Of a stretch of 64,000 nucleotides of DNA, positions 8,936 through 17,435 are shown piece by piece. The translations under genes and the position numbers were made by a program. The notes beneath the pieces are model-generated. The model was given only the letters and a program-made list of their open reading frames with translations. It searched no databases and was not told the origin of the DNA. Each line of letters begins with the position of its first letter. Positions within the stretch are counted from its first letter, which is position 1. The DNA comes from Streptomyces sp. NBC_01429 (GTDB lineage: Bacteria > Actinomycetota > Actinomycetes > Streptomycetales > Streptomycetaceae): assembly GCF_036231945.1 (NCBI RefSeq), contig NZ_CP109599.1, positions 5,483,501-5,547,500 of the forward strand. The letters run 5' to 3'.

Positions 8936-9628
8936 GTGCTGCCAACCCAACGATCAAGCGGCCGGAAAATGCGCGTCTGCGGCATTCGCACGTCGTGGAA
9001 CACCGTCGGTGACGGGGAGTTCTTCTGCCCCGACTGCGGTGGCGACCGCAACTACCGCCGCCGCACGGGCCGTCGCCGGTTCACCGTCCTCGGTATCCCG
9101 CTGCTCCCGCGCGGCGTCGCCGGACCGGTGGTCGAATGCGCGGCCTGCCACGCCCACTTCGGCATGGACGTCCTGGACCACCCCACCACGATCCGCTTCT
9201 CCGCGATGCTGCGCGACGCCGTCCACACGGTCGCCCTCGCGGTCCTCGCGGCCGGCGGCACCTCGTCCCGTACGGTCAGGGAGACCGCCGTCCTGACCGT
9301 ACGCGCGGCCGGATTCGAGGACTGCACGGAGGACCGGCTGACGGACCTGGTCGAGGCGCTCGCCGCGGACACCGGCCGGTTCATCGTCGAGCCGGGCCCG
9401 TGCGGCGCGGCGCTCGCCATCGAGCTGCACGAAGCGCTGGAGCCGCTCGCCCCCCACCTGGCACCGGCCGGCCGGGAGTCGATCCTCCTCCAGGGCGCCC
9501 GGATCGCCCTGGCCGACGGCGCCTACAGCCCACCGGAGCGCGAGGTGCTGTCCACGGTCGGCGGCGCGCTCCAGCTGCGGGCGGACGACACGGAGCGGCT
9601 GCTGGCGGCGGCGGGCACCTTCTCGTGA
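8936..9628 (+). CDS. TerB-like protein with N-terminal zinc ribbon
   Basis: About 230 residues. The N-terminal part holds two CxxC pairs (FFCPDCGGD and ECAACHAHFG) forming a likely zinc ribbon. The rest is a helical TerB-type domain with the acidic pattern RIALADGAYSPPEREVL near the C-terminus, like the metal-binding helices of tellurite-resistance TerB proteins. GTG 8936 is preferred because GGAGG at 8923-8927 lies eight bases upstream; the alternative GTG 8927 overlaps that ribosome-binding site. TerB domains are linked to stress sensing at the membrane, but the substrate is unknown and no other ter genes are adjacent. Confidence 0.75.
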   Translation: MLPTQRSSGRKMRVCGIRTSWNTVGDGEFFCPDCGGDRNYRRRTGRRRFTVLGIPLLPRGVAGPVVECAACHAHFGMDVLDHPTTIRFSAMLRDAVHTVALAVLAAGGTSSRTVRETAVLTVRAAGFEDCTEDRLTDLVEALAADTGRFIVEPGPCGAALAIELHEALEPLAPHLAPAGRESILLQGARIALADGAYSPPEREVLSTVGGALQLRADDTERLLAAAGTFS

Positions 9629-9694
9629 GCGGCGGGGCGGCCGGGGACCGCCGCGCGGCGCGGGTGCGGGCGCGGGTGCGGGACAATGAAGCCC

Positions 9695-10444
9695 ATGAGT
9701 CTGTTCCGGGACGACGGCGTCGTACTGCGCACTCAGAAGCTCGGTGAGGCCGACCGCATCATCACGCTTCTGACCCGCGGCCATGGCCGTGTCCGCGCCG
9801 TCGCCCGGGGGGTGCGGCGGACGAAGTCCAAGTTCGGGGCGCGGCTGGAGCCGTTCTCCCACGTCGACGTGCAGTTCTTCGCGCGGGGGAGCGAGCTGAT
9901 CGGACGGGGGCTGCCGCTGTGCACCCAGGGCGAGACCATCGCTCCGTACGGTGGCGGCATCGTGACCGACTACGCCCGCTACACCGCGGGCACCGCCATG
10001 CTGGAGACGGCGGAACGATTCACCGATCACGAGGGCGAGCCGGCCGTGCAGCAGTATCTGCTGCTCGTCGGCGGCCTGCGCACCCTGGCGCGCGGGGAGC
10101 ACGCGCCGCATCTGATCCTGGACGCCTTTCTGCTGCGCTCGCTGGCCGTCAACGGGTACGCGCCCAGCTTCGACGACTGCGCGAAGTGCGGGCTCCAGGG
10201 CCCCAACCGCTTCTTCTCGGTCGGGGCGGGCGGGGTCGTGTGCGGGGACTGCCGGGTGCCCGGCAGCGTCGTACCCTCTGCTGAGGCCGTCGGACTGCTC
10301 AGCGCGCTGCTGACGGGGGACTGGCAGACGGCCGACGCGTGCGAGGCGCGACATGTCAGGGAGGGCAGCGGGCTGGTGTCCGCCTATCTGCACTGGCATC
10401 TGGAGCGCGGCCTGCGCTCACTCAGATACGTAGAGAAGAACTAG
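9695..10444 (+). CDS. recO: DNA repair protein RecO
   Basis: A 249-residue RecO with the N-terminal OB fold (MSLFRDDGVVLRTQKLGEAD, then ITLLTRGHGRVRAVARGVRR) and a C-terminal zinc site (CAKCGLQGP and CGDCRVPG). RecO acts with RecF and RecR to load RecA on gapped DNA. ATG 9695 is chosen over ATG 9686 because RecO proteins begin at this point. The stop is 14 bases before uppS, the usual recO-uppS pair of actinobacteria. Confidence 0.95.
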   Translation: MSLFRDDGVVLRTQKLGEADRIITLLTRGHGRVRAVARGVRRTKSKFGARLEPFSHVDVQFFARGSELIGRGLPLCTQGETIAPYGGGIVTDYARYTAGTAMLETAERFTDHEGEPAVQQYLLLVGGLRTLARGEHAPHLILDAFLLRSLAVNGYAPSFDDCAKCGLQGPNRFFSVGAGGVVCGDCRVPGSVVPSAEAVGLLSALLTGDWQTADACEARHVREGSGLVSAYLHWHLERGLRSLRYVEKN

Positions 10445-10458
10445 GAGACGAGAAGCGC

Positions 10459-11337
10459 ATGGCACGACGCGGAATCCTGGGGCGTTCCCGCCGCGAGTAC
10501 AAGACGCCGGAACCGCATCCCTCCGGCGCTGTTCCGCCGAGGATCCAGAGCGAGCTGGTGCCCAAGCACGTGGCCGTCGTCATGGACGGCAACGGACGCT
10601 GGGCCAAGGAGCGCGGGCTGCCGCGCACCGAGGGGCACAAGGTGGGCGAGGGCGTCGTCCTCGACGTGCTCAAGGGCTGCCTGGAGATGGGCGTCAAGAA
10701 CCTGTCCCTGTACGCGTTCTCCACCGAGAACTGGAAGCGGACGCCCGACGAGGTGCGCTTCCTGATGAACTTCAACCGCGATGTCATCCGGCGCCGCCGC
10801 GACGAGATGAACGAGCTGGGGATCCGGATCCGCTGGGTCGGCCGGATGCCCAAGATGTGGAAGTCCGTCGTCCAGGAGCTTCAGGTCGCGCAGGAGCAGA
10901 CCAAGGACAACGACGCCATGACGCTCTACTTCTGCGTCAACTACGGCGGCCGCGCTGAGATCGCGGACGCGGCGCAGGCGCTCGCCGCCGATGTCGCGGC
11001 CGGCAAGCTCGACCCGTCCAAGGTCAACGAGAAGACGTTCGCCAAGTACCTCTACTACCCGGACATGCCGGACGTGGATGTCTTCCTACGGCCGAGCGGT
11101 GAGCAGCGTACGTCCAACTACCTGCTCTGGCAGAGCAGTTACGCCGAGATGGTCTTCCAGGACGTGCTGTGGCCCGACTTCGACCGGCGCGATCTGTGGC
11201 GGGCGTGCCTGGAGTACGCCTCCCGCGACCGCCGCTTCGGCGGCGCGCTGCCCAACGAGGACTCCCAGGGGGACGTGGCGGAGCAGGACGAGCTGGAGGA
11301 GCGGGCTGAGCCGCCTTCGGAGGCTCCGCGGGGCTGA
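10459..11337 (+). CDS. uppS: Isoprenyl transferase (undecaprenyl diphosphate synthase type)
   Basis: A 292-residue cis-prenyltransferase with the catalytic VVMDGNGRWAKERGLPR segment, SLYAFSTENWKR and the C-terminal LRPSGEQRTSNYLLWQ. It condenses isopentenyl diphosphate units onto an allylic primer to build the C50-C55 lipid carrier used in peptidoglycan synthesis at the membrane. ATG 10459 has the site GGAGA upstream at 10444-10448. The last 40 residues are acidic and low-complexity, an actinobacterial extension. Two related genes often exist in Streptomyces, so the exact chain length is not assured. Confidence 0.93.
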   Translation: MARRGILGRSRREYKTPEPHPSGAVPPRIQSELVPKHVAVVMDGNGRWAKERGLPRTEGHKVGEGVVLDVLKGCLEMGVKNLSLYAFSTENWKRTPDEVRFLMNFNRDVIRRRRDEMNELGIRIRWVGRMPKMWKSVVQELQVAQEQTKDNDAMTLYFCVNYGGRAEIADAAQALAADVAAGKLDPSKVNEKTFAKYLYYPDMPDVDVFLRPSGEQRTSNYLLWQSSYAEMVFQDVLWPDFDRRDLWRACLEYASRDRRFGGALPNEDSQGDVAEQDELEERAEPPSEAPRG

Positions 11338-11412
11338 GCGGCGCCGTCTCCTCGTATCGCCGGACGGGCCGGGCCTGACATCGGCCGGCCGTCCGGCGAA
11401 GCGAGAGCAGCG

Positions 11413-11853
11413 TCAGTTCTTCGCGGCTCTCTCCGCGCACTCCGCGCACGTGCCGAAGATCTCCACCGTGTGGGCCACTGCCACGTAGCCGTGCTGCGCG
11501 GCGACCGTCTCGGCCCACTGCTCCACCGCGGGGCCCTCGACCTCGACGGCCTTCCCGCAGACCCGGCAGACCAGATGGTGATGGTGGTCGCCGGTCGAGC
11601 AGCGCCGGTAGACCGACTCGCCGTCGTTCGTGCGCAGTACGTCGACCTCGCCGGCGTCGGCGAGGGACTGGAGGGTGCGGTAGACCGTGGTCAGACCGAC
11701 CGAGTCGCCGCGGTGCTTGAGCATGTCGTGAAGCTCCTGCGCACTGCGGAACTCGTCCACCTCGTCGAGCGCCGCCGCCACCGCGGCACGCTGACGGGTC
11801 GATCGGCCGCGGACGGGGGCCGCGCTCGATCCACTGCTGGGCGCAGTCGTCAC
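11413..11853 (-). CDS. zur: Fur family zinc uptake regulator Zur
   Basis: A 146-residue Fur-family repressor: winged helix (QRAAVAAALDEVDEF, then VGLTTVYRTLQSLADAGEVD), the metal-binding HHHHLVCRVCGK segment and a C-terminal CAEC pair that completes the structural zinc site. GTG 11853 is preferred as AAGGAGG lies six bases upstream on the minus strand; an upstream start at 11883 would add ten residues. It is encoded directly downstream of znuABC on the same strand, and the znuA promoter carries a Zur-like box, so zinc repression of uptake is the clear prediction. Confidence 0.93.
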   Translation of the reverse strand: MTTAPSSGSSAAPVRGRSTRQRAAVAAALDEVDEFRSAQELHDMLKHRGDSVGLTTVYRTLQSLADAGEVDVLRTNDGESVYRRCSTGDHHHHLVCRVCGKAVEVEGPAVEQWAETVAAQHGYVAVAHTVEIFGTCAECAERAAKN

Positions 11854-11930
11854 AGGTGCCTCCTTGCCTCTGCCCGTCGTCATCCGTCGGGCGTTACCCG
11901 CTTACGTCGGGCCATTGTGCCAGCTCGCGC

Positions 11931-12824
11931 TCAGACCGTTACCTCGTCCGTGGGTCGCCGCGCGGCCGGTACGTCCACGTCCGGCGGGTGGCCCGCCGCC
12001 CGCAGCGCGCGGGCCCGTCGCGCGGCCAGCGGCGCGGCGAGCGCGGTCAGCAGCACGAAGACGCCGATGGCGATGAGCACGATCGTCGCGCCGGGGGGTA
12101 CGTCCTGGTAGTACGAGGTGACCGTACCGGCCAGCGTCACGGCCGTACCGATCACGACGGCGAGTACGAAGGTCACCACGAAGGACCGGGTGATCTGCTG
12201 CGCCGCCGCCACCGGCACCACCATCAGCGCGCTGACCAGCAGCAGCCCCACGACCCGCATGGCGACGGTCACGGTCACCGCGGCCGTCACGGCGATCAGC
12301 AGGTTCAGGGTGCGCACCGGCAGCCCGGTGACCCGGGCGAACTCCTCGTCCTGGCTCACCGCGAAGAGCTGCCTGCGCAGTCCCACCGTCACCAGCATCA
12401 CGAAGGCGGCCAGCAGCGAGATCGCGGTCACGTCGGAGGGCGAGACCGTCGACAGGGAGCCGAAGAGATAGGTGCTGAGGTTGGCGTTGGAGCCGTTCGG
12501 CGCGAGGTTGATCAGCAGGACGCCGCCCGCCATGCCGCCGTAGAAGAGCATCGCGAGCGCGATGTCGCCGCGGGTGCGGCCGTACGCCCTGATCAGCTCC
12601 ATCGTGACGGCGCCGGCCACCGAGACCAGCGTGGCCACCCACACGGGGCTCCAGGAGAGCAGGAAGCCGAGCCCGACCCCGGTCATCGCGACGTGGCCGA
12701 TGCCGTCGCCCATCAGCGCCTGGCGGCGCTGGACGAGGTAGATGCCGACGGCGGGGGCGGTGATGCCGACCAGGACGGCCGCTATCAGCGCCCGCTGCAT
12801 GAAGGGGGTCTGAAGTATTTCCAT
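11931..12824 (-). CDS. znuB: Zinc ABC transporter permease
   Basis: A 297-residue ABC-3 family membrane protein with about eight hydrophobic segments. It starts MEILQTPFMQRALIAAVLVG and contains QALMGDGIGHVAMTGVGLGF, a conserved feature of manganese/zinc importer permeases. ATG 12824 lies two bases after the znuC stop, giving the order znuA-znuC-znuB-zur. It forms the membrane channel for zinc delivered by ZnuA. Confidence 0.93.
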   Translation of the reverse strand: MEILQTPFMQRALIAAVLVGITAPAVGIYLVQRRQALMGDGIGHVAMTGVGLGFLLSWSPVWVATLVSVAGAVTMELIRAYGRTRGDIALAMLFYGGMAGGVLLINLAPNGSNANLSTYLFGSLSTVSPSDVTAISLLAAFVMLVTVGLRRQLFAVSQDEEFARVTGLPVRTLNLLIAVTAAVTVTVAMRVVGLLLVSALMVVPVAAAQQITRSFVVTFVLAVVIGTAVTLAGTVTSYYQDVPPGATIVLIAIGVFVLLTALAAPLAARRARALRAAGHPPDVDVPAARRPTDEVTV

Positions 12825-12826
12825 GG

Positions 12827-13729
12827 TCAGCTCAGCAGTCCGGTACGGAGCGGCTCGCCGGCCGCGTGGGGGTGACAGCTCGAATCGGTCAAGGGCTCGG
12901 GGCCGTGGCCGGGCGGGGCGTGCCGGCCGACGGCCCTGGGCGGCGGACCGTCGTGGGTCACACAGCCGTCGCGCAGCACCACCGCCCGGTCGATGAGCGG
13001 CTCCAGCGGGCCCAGCTCGTGCAGGACCAGCAGGACGGTCGTACCGGCCGCCACCTGCTCGCGCAGGGTCGCCGCGAGGATCTCCTGGCTGGCCAGGTCG
13101 ACGCCCGCCATCGGCTCGTCCATGATCAGCAGCTCGGGTTCGGCGGCGAGCGCCCTGGCTATCAGCACGCGCTGGTGCTGGCCGCCCGACAGGGCGCCCA
13201 CGGAGTCCTTGGCGCGGTCGGCCAGGCCCACCAGCTCGATGGCACGCTGGACGGCCGCCCGATCGGCCTTGGAGGGCCATCCCAGGCGTGTACGGGAGAG
13301 CCGGCCGGAGGAGACGACCTCGCGTACGGTCGCGGGCACCCCGCTCGCTGCCGTGGTGCGCTGCGGTACGTAGCCGACGCGGGCCCAGTCGCGAAAGCGC
13401 CGCAGCGGGGTGCCGAACAGCGCGATCTCGCCGCTCGCCAGCGGCACCTGGCCGATCACCGAGCGCACGGCGGTGGACTTGCCGGAGCCGTTGGCGCCGA
13501 GCAGCGCGACGACCTCACCGGGGCGCACGGTGAGGTCGATGCCGCGCAGCACGGGGCGCGCGCCGAGCGTGGCGGTGGCGCCGCGCAGCGAGATGACCGG
13601 CGCCGGGCGCGGACCGGGCTCCTGGGGTTCCACCGTCTGTGGGGCGTGGTCGCGCTCCACCGCTTCCGGGGCGTGTTCGCTCTTCGCCGTCGCCATGCCG
13701 GGCGCCTCCGATGCCGCTGTCAGATTCAC
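12827..13729 (-). CDS. znuC: Zinc ABC transporter ATP-binding protein
   Basis: A 300-residue ATPase with Walker A GANGSGKST, signature LSGGQHQRVLIARALA and Walker B LLIMDEPMAG. The N-terminal 40 residues are an extra charged, proline-rich segment. GTG 13729 overlaps the znuA stop by four bases (GTGA), indicating translational coupling. It energises zinc import through ZnuB. Confidence 0.92.
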   Translation of the reverse strand: MNLTAASEAPGMATAKSEHAPEAVERDHAPQTVEPQEPGPRPAPVISLRGATATLGARPVLRGIDLTVRPGEVVALLGANGSGKSTAVRSVIGQVPLASGEIALFGTPLRRFRDWARVGYVPQRTTAASGVPATVREVVSSGRLSRTRLGWPSKADRAAVQRAIELVGLADRAKDSVGALSGGQHQRVLIARALAAEPELLIMDEPMAGVDLASQEILAATLREQVAAGTTVLLVLHELGPLEPLIDRAVVLRDGCVTHDGPPPRAVGRHAPPGHGPEPLTDSSCHPHAAGEPLRTGLLS

Positions 13730-14709
13730 TTCGCGCCGAGCGCCTTTCGCAGTGCCGCGAGGTTCGACCGCATGACCTCGACGTAGTCAGCGCCCTTCGA
13801 CTTGTCCGTAATTCCCTCCAGCGGGTCCAGGACGTCGGTCTTCAGTCCTGAGTCCCCGGCGAGGGTCTTGGCGGTCTTGTCGCTGGCGAGCGTCTCGAAG
13901 AATACGGTGCTGACCTTGTCGCGCTTCGCGATGGTCTCCAGTTCCTTGACCCGGGCGGGGCTCGGCTCGGCCTCGGGGTCGATGCCGGCGATGGCCTCCT
14001 GCTCCAGGCCGTAGCGCTCGGCGAGGTAGCCGAAGGCGGCGTGGGTGGTGATGAAGGTCTTGGTGGAGGTGTCGGCGAGACCCTGCTCGAACGCGGTGTT
14101 CAGCCCGTCGAGCCTGGTGACCAGGGCGGCGGTGTTCTTCTTGTACGCGGCGGCGTGGTCCGGGTCGGCCTTCTCCAGGGCGGCGCCGACCCCCTTGGCG
14201 ACCTCGGCGAACTTCACCGGGTCGAGCCAGATGTGCGGGTCGTTGCCGTCGGCGGAGGCTTCCTCGTCCTCGGCGGCGTGGGTCTCCTCGTCGGCGTGGT
14301 CGTCGTCGCCGTGCGCGTGCCCGGCCTCGGTGCCGTGCTTCTCCATCGTGGTCAGGGTGGTCGCGTCGACGGTGTTCTGCACACCGGACTGGGCGATGGC
14401 CTTGTCCACGGCGGGCTGGATGCCCTTGAGGTAGACGATCACATCGGCTTCGCCGAGCTGGGCGGTCTGCCGGGGCTTCAGCTCCAGGTCGTGCGGCTCC
14501 ACGCCGGGCTTGGTGAGAGTGGTGACGGAGACATGGTCGCCGCCTATCTCCTGGGCCAGGAACTGCATGGGGTAGAACGACGCGGTCACCGCGAGCTTCC
14601 CCCCGCTCTTCGTGGCGGCGTCGGAGGAGGAGCAGGCGGACAGGGCCACCATCCCGAGCGCGACAGCTCCGGCGATGGTGGCGGTGGGTATCAGGCGTCG
14701 TACGTTCAT
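13726..14709 (-). CDS. znuA: Zinc ABC transporter substrate-binding lipoprotein
   Basis: A 327-residue solute-binding protein with a lipoprotein signal ending LSACSSS. The histidine- and acid-rich loop (HGTEAGHAHGDDDHADEE) around residues 135-155 is characteristic of ZnuA proteins and serves zinc capture. DPHIWLDP and the later TTHAAFGYLAERYGL carry metal-binding residues. It is anchored outside the membrane and hands zinc to ZnuBC. ATG 14709 is used; the upstream 14727 ATG would disturb the signal peptide. A Zur-like box lies 22 bases upstream. Confidence 0.93.
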   Translation of the reverse strand: MNVRRLIPTATIAGAVALGMVALSACSSSDAATKSGGKLAVTASFYPMQFLAQEIGGDHVSVTTLTKPGVEPHDLELKPRQTAQLGEADVIVYLKGIQPAVDKAIAQSGVQNTVDATTLTTMEKHGTEAGHAHGDDDHADEETHAAEDEEASADGNDPHIWLDPVKFAEVAKGVGAALEKADPDHAAAYKKNTAALVTRLDGLNTAFEQGLADTSTKTFITTHAAFGYLAERYGLEQEAIAGIDPEAEPSPARVKELETIAKRDKVSTVFFETLASDKTAKTLAGDSGLKTDVLDPLEGITDKSKGADYVEVMRSNLAALRKALGAK

Positions 14710-14730
14710 GACAGTCATTTTCAACAAAAG

Positions 14731-14745
14731 TGGAAACGATTGTCA
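14731..14745. promoter_or_regulatory. Zur box upstream of znuA
   Basis: TGGAAACGATTGTCA agrees with the actinobacterial Zur/Fur-type palindrome TGAAAATGATTTTCA at 12 of 15 positions and lies just upstream of znuA. Because zur is in the same cluster, zinc-dependent repression by its product is the natural reading. The site is also 130 bases upstream of the divergent glyS gene. Confidence 0.8.
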
Positions 14746-14875
14746 ACAACAGGTCGGGAATGGCTTGTGAAGTGGGCGGGATGTCCGATACCCAGCACCG
14801 ATTTGATCGAAGGGGTGCGCCCGCCGCTAATCTGAGTCATTCGCCGTTCGTCGTCGTCGTAATGAAGAGAGCACC

Positions 14876-16258
14876 GTGGCCGCCGACAAGATCGACAGCA
14901 TCGTCAACCTGAGCAAGCGCCGTGGCTTCGTCTACCCGTGCAGTGAGATCTACGGTGGCCAGCGCGCCGCCTGGGACTACGGGCCGCTCGGAGTCGAGCT
15001 GAAGGAGAACCTCAAGCGTCAGTGGTGGCGTTACATGGTCACCTCGCGCGAGGACGTTGTCGGTATCGACTCATCGGTGATCCTCGCCACCGAGGTCTGG
15101 GAAGCGTCGGGCCACGTCGCGACCTTCACCGACCCGCTCACCGAGTGCACCTCCTGTCACAAGCGTTTCCGCGCCGACCACCTGGAAGAGGCGTACGAGG
15201 CCAAGCACGGCAAGGCCCCCGAGAACGGCCTCACCGACCTCAACTGCCCCAACTGTGGAAACAAGGGCACCTTCACCGAGCCCAAGCAGTTCTCCGGGCT
15301 GCTCTCCACGCACCTCGGCCCGACGCAGGACTCCGGGTCCGTCGCGTATCTGCGGCCCGAGACCGCGCAGGGCATTTTCACCAACTTCGCCCAGGTGCAG
15401 CAGACGTCCCGCAAGAAGCCGCCGTTCGGCATCGCGCAGATGGGCAAGTCCTTCCGGAACGAGATCACTCCGGGCAACTTCATCTTCCGCACGCGCGAGT
15501 TCGAGCAGATGGAGATGGAGTTCTTCGTCAAGCCGGGCGAGGACGAGCAGTGGCAGGAATACTGGATGGAGCAGCGCTGGAACTGGTACCGCGACCTGGG
15601 CCTCCGTGAGGAGAACATGCGCTGGTACGACCACCCGGCCGAGAAGCTCTCGCACTACTCCAAGCGCACCGCCGACATCGAGTACCGCTTCCAGTTCGGC
15701 GGCAGCGAGTGGGGCGAGCTGGAGGGTGTCGCCAACCGCACCGACTACGACCTCTCGGCGCACTCCAAGGCGTCCGGCCACGACCTGTCGTACTTCGACC
15801 AGGAGGCCGGCGAGCGCTGGACCCCGTACGTCATCGAGCCCGCCGCCGGTGTCGGCCGCGCGATGCTCGCCTTCCTCCTCGACGCGTACAACGAGGACGA
15901 GGCGCCCAACGCCAAGGGCGTGATGGAGAAGCGTGTCGTGATGCGCCTCGACCCGCGCCTCGCGCCGGTCAAGGTGGCCGTCCTGCCGCTCTCCCGCAAC
16001 CCGCAGCTCTCGCCGAAGGCGAAGGGCCTCGCGACGGACCTGCGGCGCAACTGGAACATCGAGTTCGACGACGCGGGCGCCATCGGCCGCCGCTACCGCC
16101 GCCAGGACGAGATCGGCACGCCGTTCTGCGTCACGGTCGACTTCGACACCCTGGACGACAACGCGGTGACCGTGCGCGAGCGCGACACGATGAAGCAGGA
16201 GCGCGTCTCGCTGGACCAGATCCAGAGCTACCTGGGCGGCCGCCTGATCGGCTGCTGA
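14876..16258 (+). CDS. glyS: Glycyl-tRNA synthetase (alpha2 class II)
   Basis: A 460-residue single-chain class II synthetase. It has a zinc site formed by CTSCHKRF and CPNCGNKG, the class II motif 2 region SFRNEITPGNFIFRTREFEQ, and GVGRAMLAFLL near the C-terminus as part of motif 3. It charges tRNA-Gly in the cytoplasm. The GTG start at 14876 gives VAADKIDSIVNLSKRRGF, the usual N-terminus. It is divergent from znuACB and followed by a strong terminator. Confidence 0.96.
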   Translation: MAADKIDSIVNLSKRRGFVYPCSEIYGGQRAAWDYGPLGVELKENLKRQWWRYMVTSREDVVGIDSSVILATEVWEASGHVATFTDPLTECTSCHKRFRADHLEEAYEAKHGKAPENGLTDLNCPNCGNKGTFTEPKQFSGLLSTHLGPTQDSGSVAYLRPETAQGIFTNFAQVQQTSRKKPPFGIAQMGKSFRNEITPGNFIFRTREFEQMEMEFFVKPGEDEQWQEYWMEQRWNWYRDLGLREENMRWYDHPAEKLSHYSKRTADIEYRFQFGGSEWGELEGVANRTDYDLSAHSKASGHDLSYFDQEAGERWTPYVIEPAAGVGRAMLAFLLDAYNEDEAPNAKGVMEKRVVMRLDPRLAPVKVAVLPLSRNPQLSPKAKGLATDLRRNWNIEFDDAGAIGRRYRRQDEIGTPFCVTVDFDTLDDNAVTVRERDTMKQERVSLDQIQSYLGGRLIGC

Positions 16259-16292
16259 ACCGGCAGACGAGGCGGTGCCCCACCGGCACACG

Positions 16293-16336
16293 GGAAGGCC
16301 CCCGGTTCCGTTCCGACACGGAACCGGGGGCCTTCC
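16293..16336 (+). terminator. glyS terminator hairpin
   Basis: Arms AAGGCCCCCGGTTCCG and CGGAACCGGGGGCCTT form a perfect 16-bp stem with loop TTCCGACA, followed by CCTCGT. It lies about 35 bases after the glyS stop. Confidence 0.9.
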
Positions 16337-16442
16337 TCGTGCCGGGGGCCATCCCGGCCTCTTCAACTCCCTTGGGGGATCTGATCTGTTGATGTTGTCC
16401 GTACGGCACACTGGGCCCCGGCCTACGAGGGAGACACGGATC

Positions 16443-16649
16443 ATGCCGTCCACGACCACCAGCAAGGTCACCCGATGGGACCAGCACGGACGCGAACACG
16501 TCGTACGCGTCCAGAAGGCCGGTGTGCAGCGGTCGTTGGTCTGCGACACCTGCGGCTGGCGCAAGAGCGCGCAGTTCCTGCCCTGGCTCAAGGCCGAGGA
16601 ACACCTCACCGACGCCCACCAGGCGACGGTGGACCCGACGGCGGGCTGA
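16443..16649 (+). CDS. Small zinc-finger-like protein, function unknown
   Basis: A 68-residue protein with a GGGAGA ribosome-binding site ahead of ATG 16443. It contains CDTCGW followed about 20 residues later by HLTDAH, so two cysteines and two histidines could bind zinc (C-x2-C-x19-H-x4-H). The rest is basic and hydrophilic. I recognise no characterised family. It stands alone between the glyS terminator and a TetR gene. Confidence 0.7.
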   Translation: MPSTTTSKVTRWDQHGREHVVRVQKAGVQRSLVCDTCGWRKSAQFLPWLKAEEHLTDAHQATVDPTAG

Positions 16650-16717
16650 GCGCCCGGCCGGGACCGAGCCGGACCGGGTCCGATCCCGCGGGCAGGGTCG
16701 GGGCCGGTCGGGGCCGG

Positions 16718-17305
16718 TCAGGCCCGCAGGCCGCGCAGCAGCAGCTCCGACACGGCGTCGAACTCCGCGTCGATCGTGGGCTTGCTCCACTCCGCCGCAT
16801 AGGCCGGGTCATGGAAGCGGGCCGTCGCGGCGAACACCGCCCCGGCGCTGCTCGCCGGGTCCTCCGCGACGAAGCGCCCCGCCCGTACGCCCTCTTCGAT
16901 GATGAGGGTGAGCTGCGCCGCCAGCTCCGCCAGATGCGCGTCGACCACGCCGCTGCTCTCGTGGGCGAGCACGGAGAACGTGGCGAACAGCTCCGGATCG
17001 TCTCCCGCCTTGTGCCGCTTGGCGGCGAACAGCGTCAGCAGCCACTCCCGCAGCTTCGCCGGCCCCGACTCCCGCTCGTCGTCGCTGATGACCTGGGCGA
17101 GGGCTGTTTCCGTGCGGCTCAGCCACTGCTTGGTGACCGCCTCGCGCAGAGCCGCCTTCGTACGGAAGTGCCGGTAGACACTGCCGTGGCTGACGCCGAG
17201 CACCCGTGCCACATCGACGACCGTCGCCTTCGCGGGACCGTAGCGCCGCAGCACCTCCTCGGTGGCTTCGAGGATGCGCTCGGCGGTCAGGGGCTCGGTG
17301 CTCAT
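16718..17305 (-). CDS. TetR family transcriptional regulator
   Basis: A 195-residue regulator with an N-terminal helix-turn-helix (ATVVDVARVLGVSHGSVYRH) at about residues 27-46 and a helical C-terminal ligand domain. The last helix WLLTLFAAKRHKAGDDPELF region is typical of TetR/AcrR_C 17-like members. It lies downstream of an aldo/keto reductase gene on the same strand. A 22-bp dyad with identical geometry occurs 65 bases upstream of its start and also in front of the reductase gene, so it very likely represses both. Confidence 0.88.
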   Translation of the reverse strand: MSTEPLTAERILEATEEVLRRYGPAKATVVDVARVLGVSHGSVYRHFRTKAALREAVTKQWLSRTETALAQVISDDERESGPAKLREWLLTLFAAKRHKAGDDPELFATFSVLAHESSGVVDAHLAELAAQLTLIIEEGVRAGRFVAEDPASSAGAVFAATARFHDPAYAAEWSKPTIDAEFDAVSELLLRGLRA

Positions 17306-17369
17306 GAGGCCAGCCCTTTCATGGCTCGTACGGCGCCGGAGGGCGGTGGTGCCGTCGGCGGGACGCGTA

Positions 17370-17391
17370 TGACAGATGACGGTACCTGTCA
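17370..17391. promoter_or_regulatory. Operator copy 1 (tetR side)
   Basis: Dyad TGACAGAT-N6-ACCTGTCA, 65 bases upstream of the tetR start. Its arms and 6-base spacer equal those of the longer palindrome at 18511-18546. Predicted autoregulatory site. Confidence 0.7.
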
Positions 17392-17435
17392 GGCCGACCG
17401 GTCCGTGCCGACCGCCTCCCGCCGCCGGGCGCCCG

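Noticed and set aside
8954..10399. 481-codon minus-strand frame opposite terB and recO
   Set aside because: High-GC antisense frame without motifs; recO and the TerB-like gene have clear conserved domains on the plus strand.
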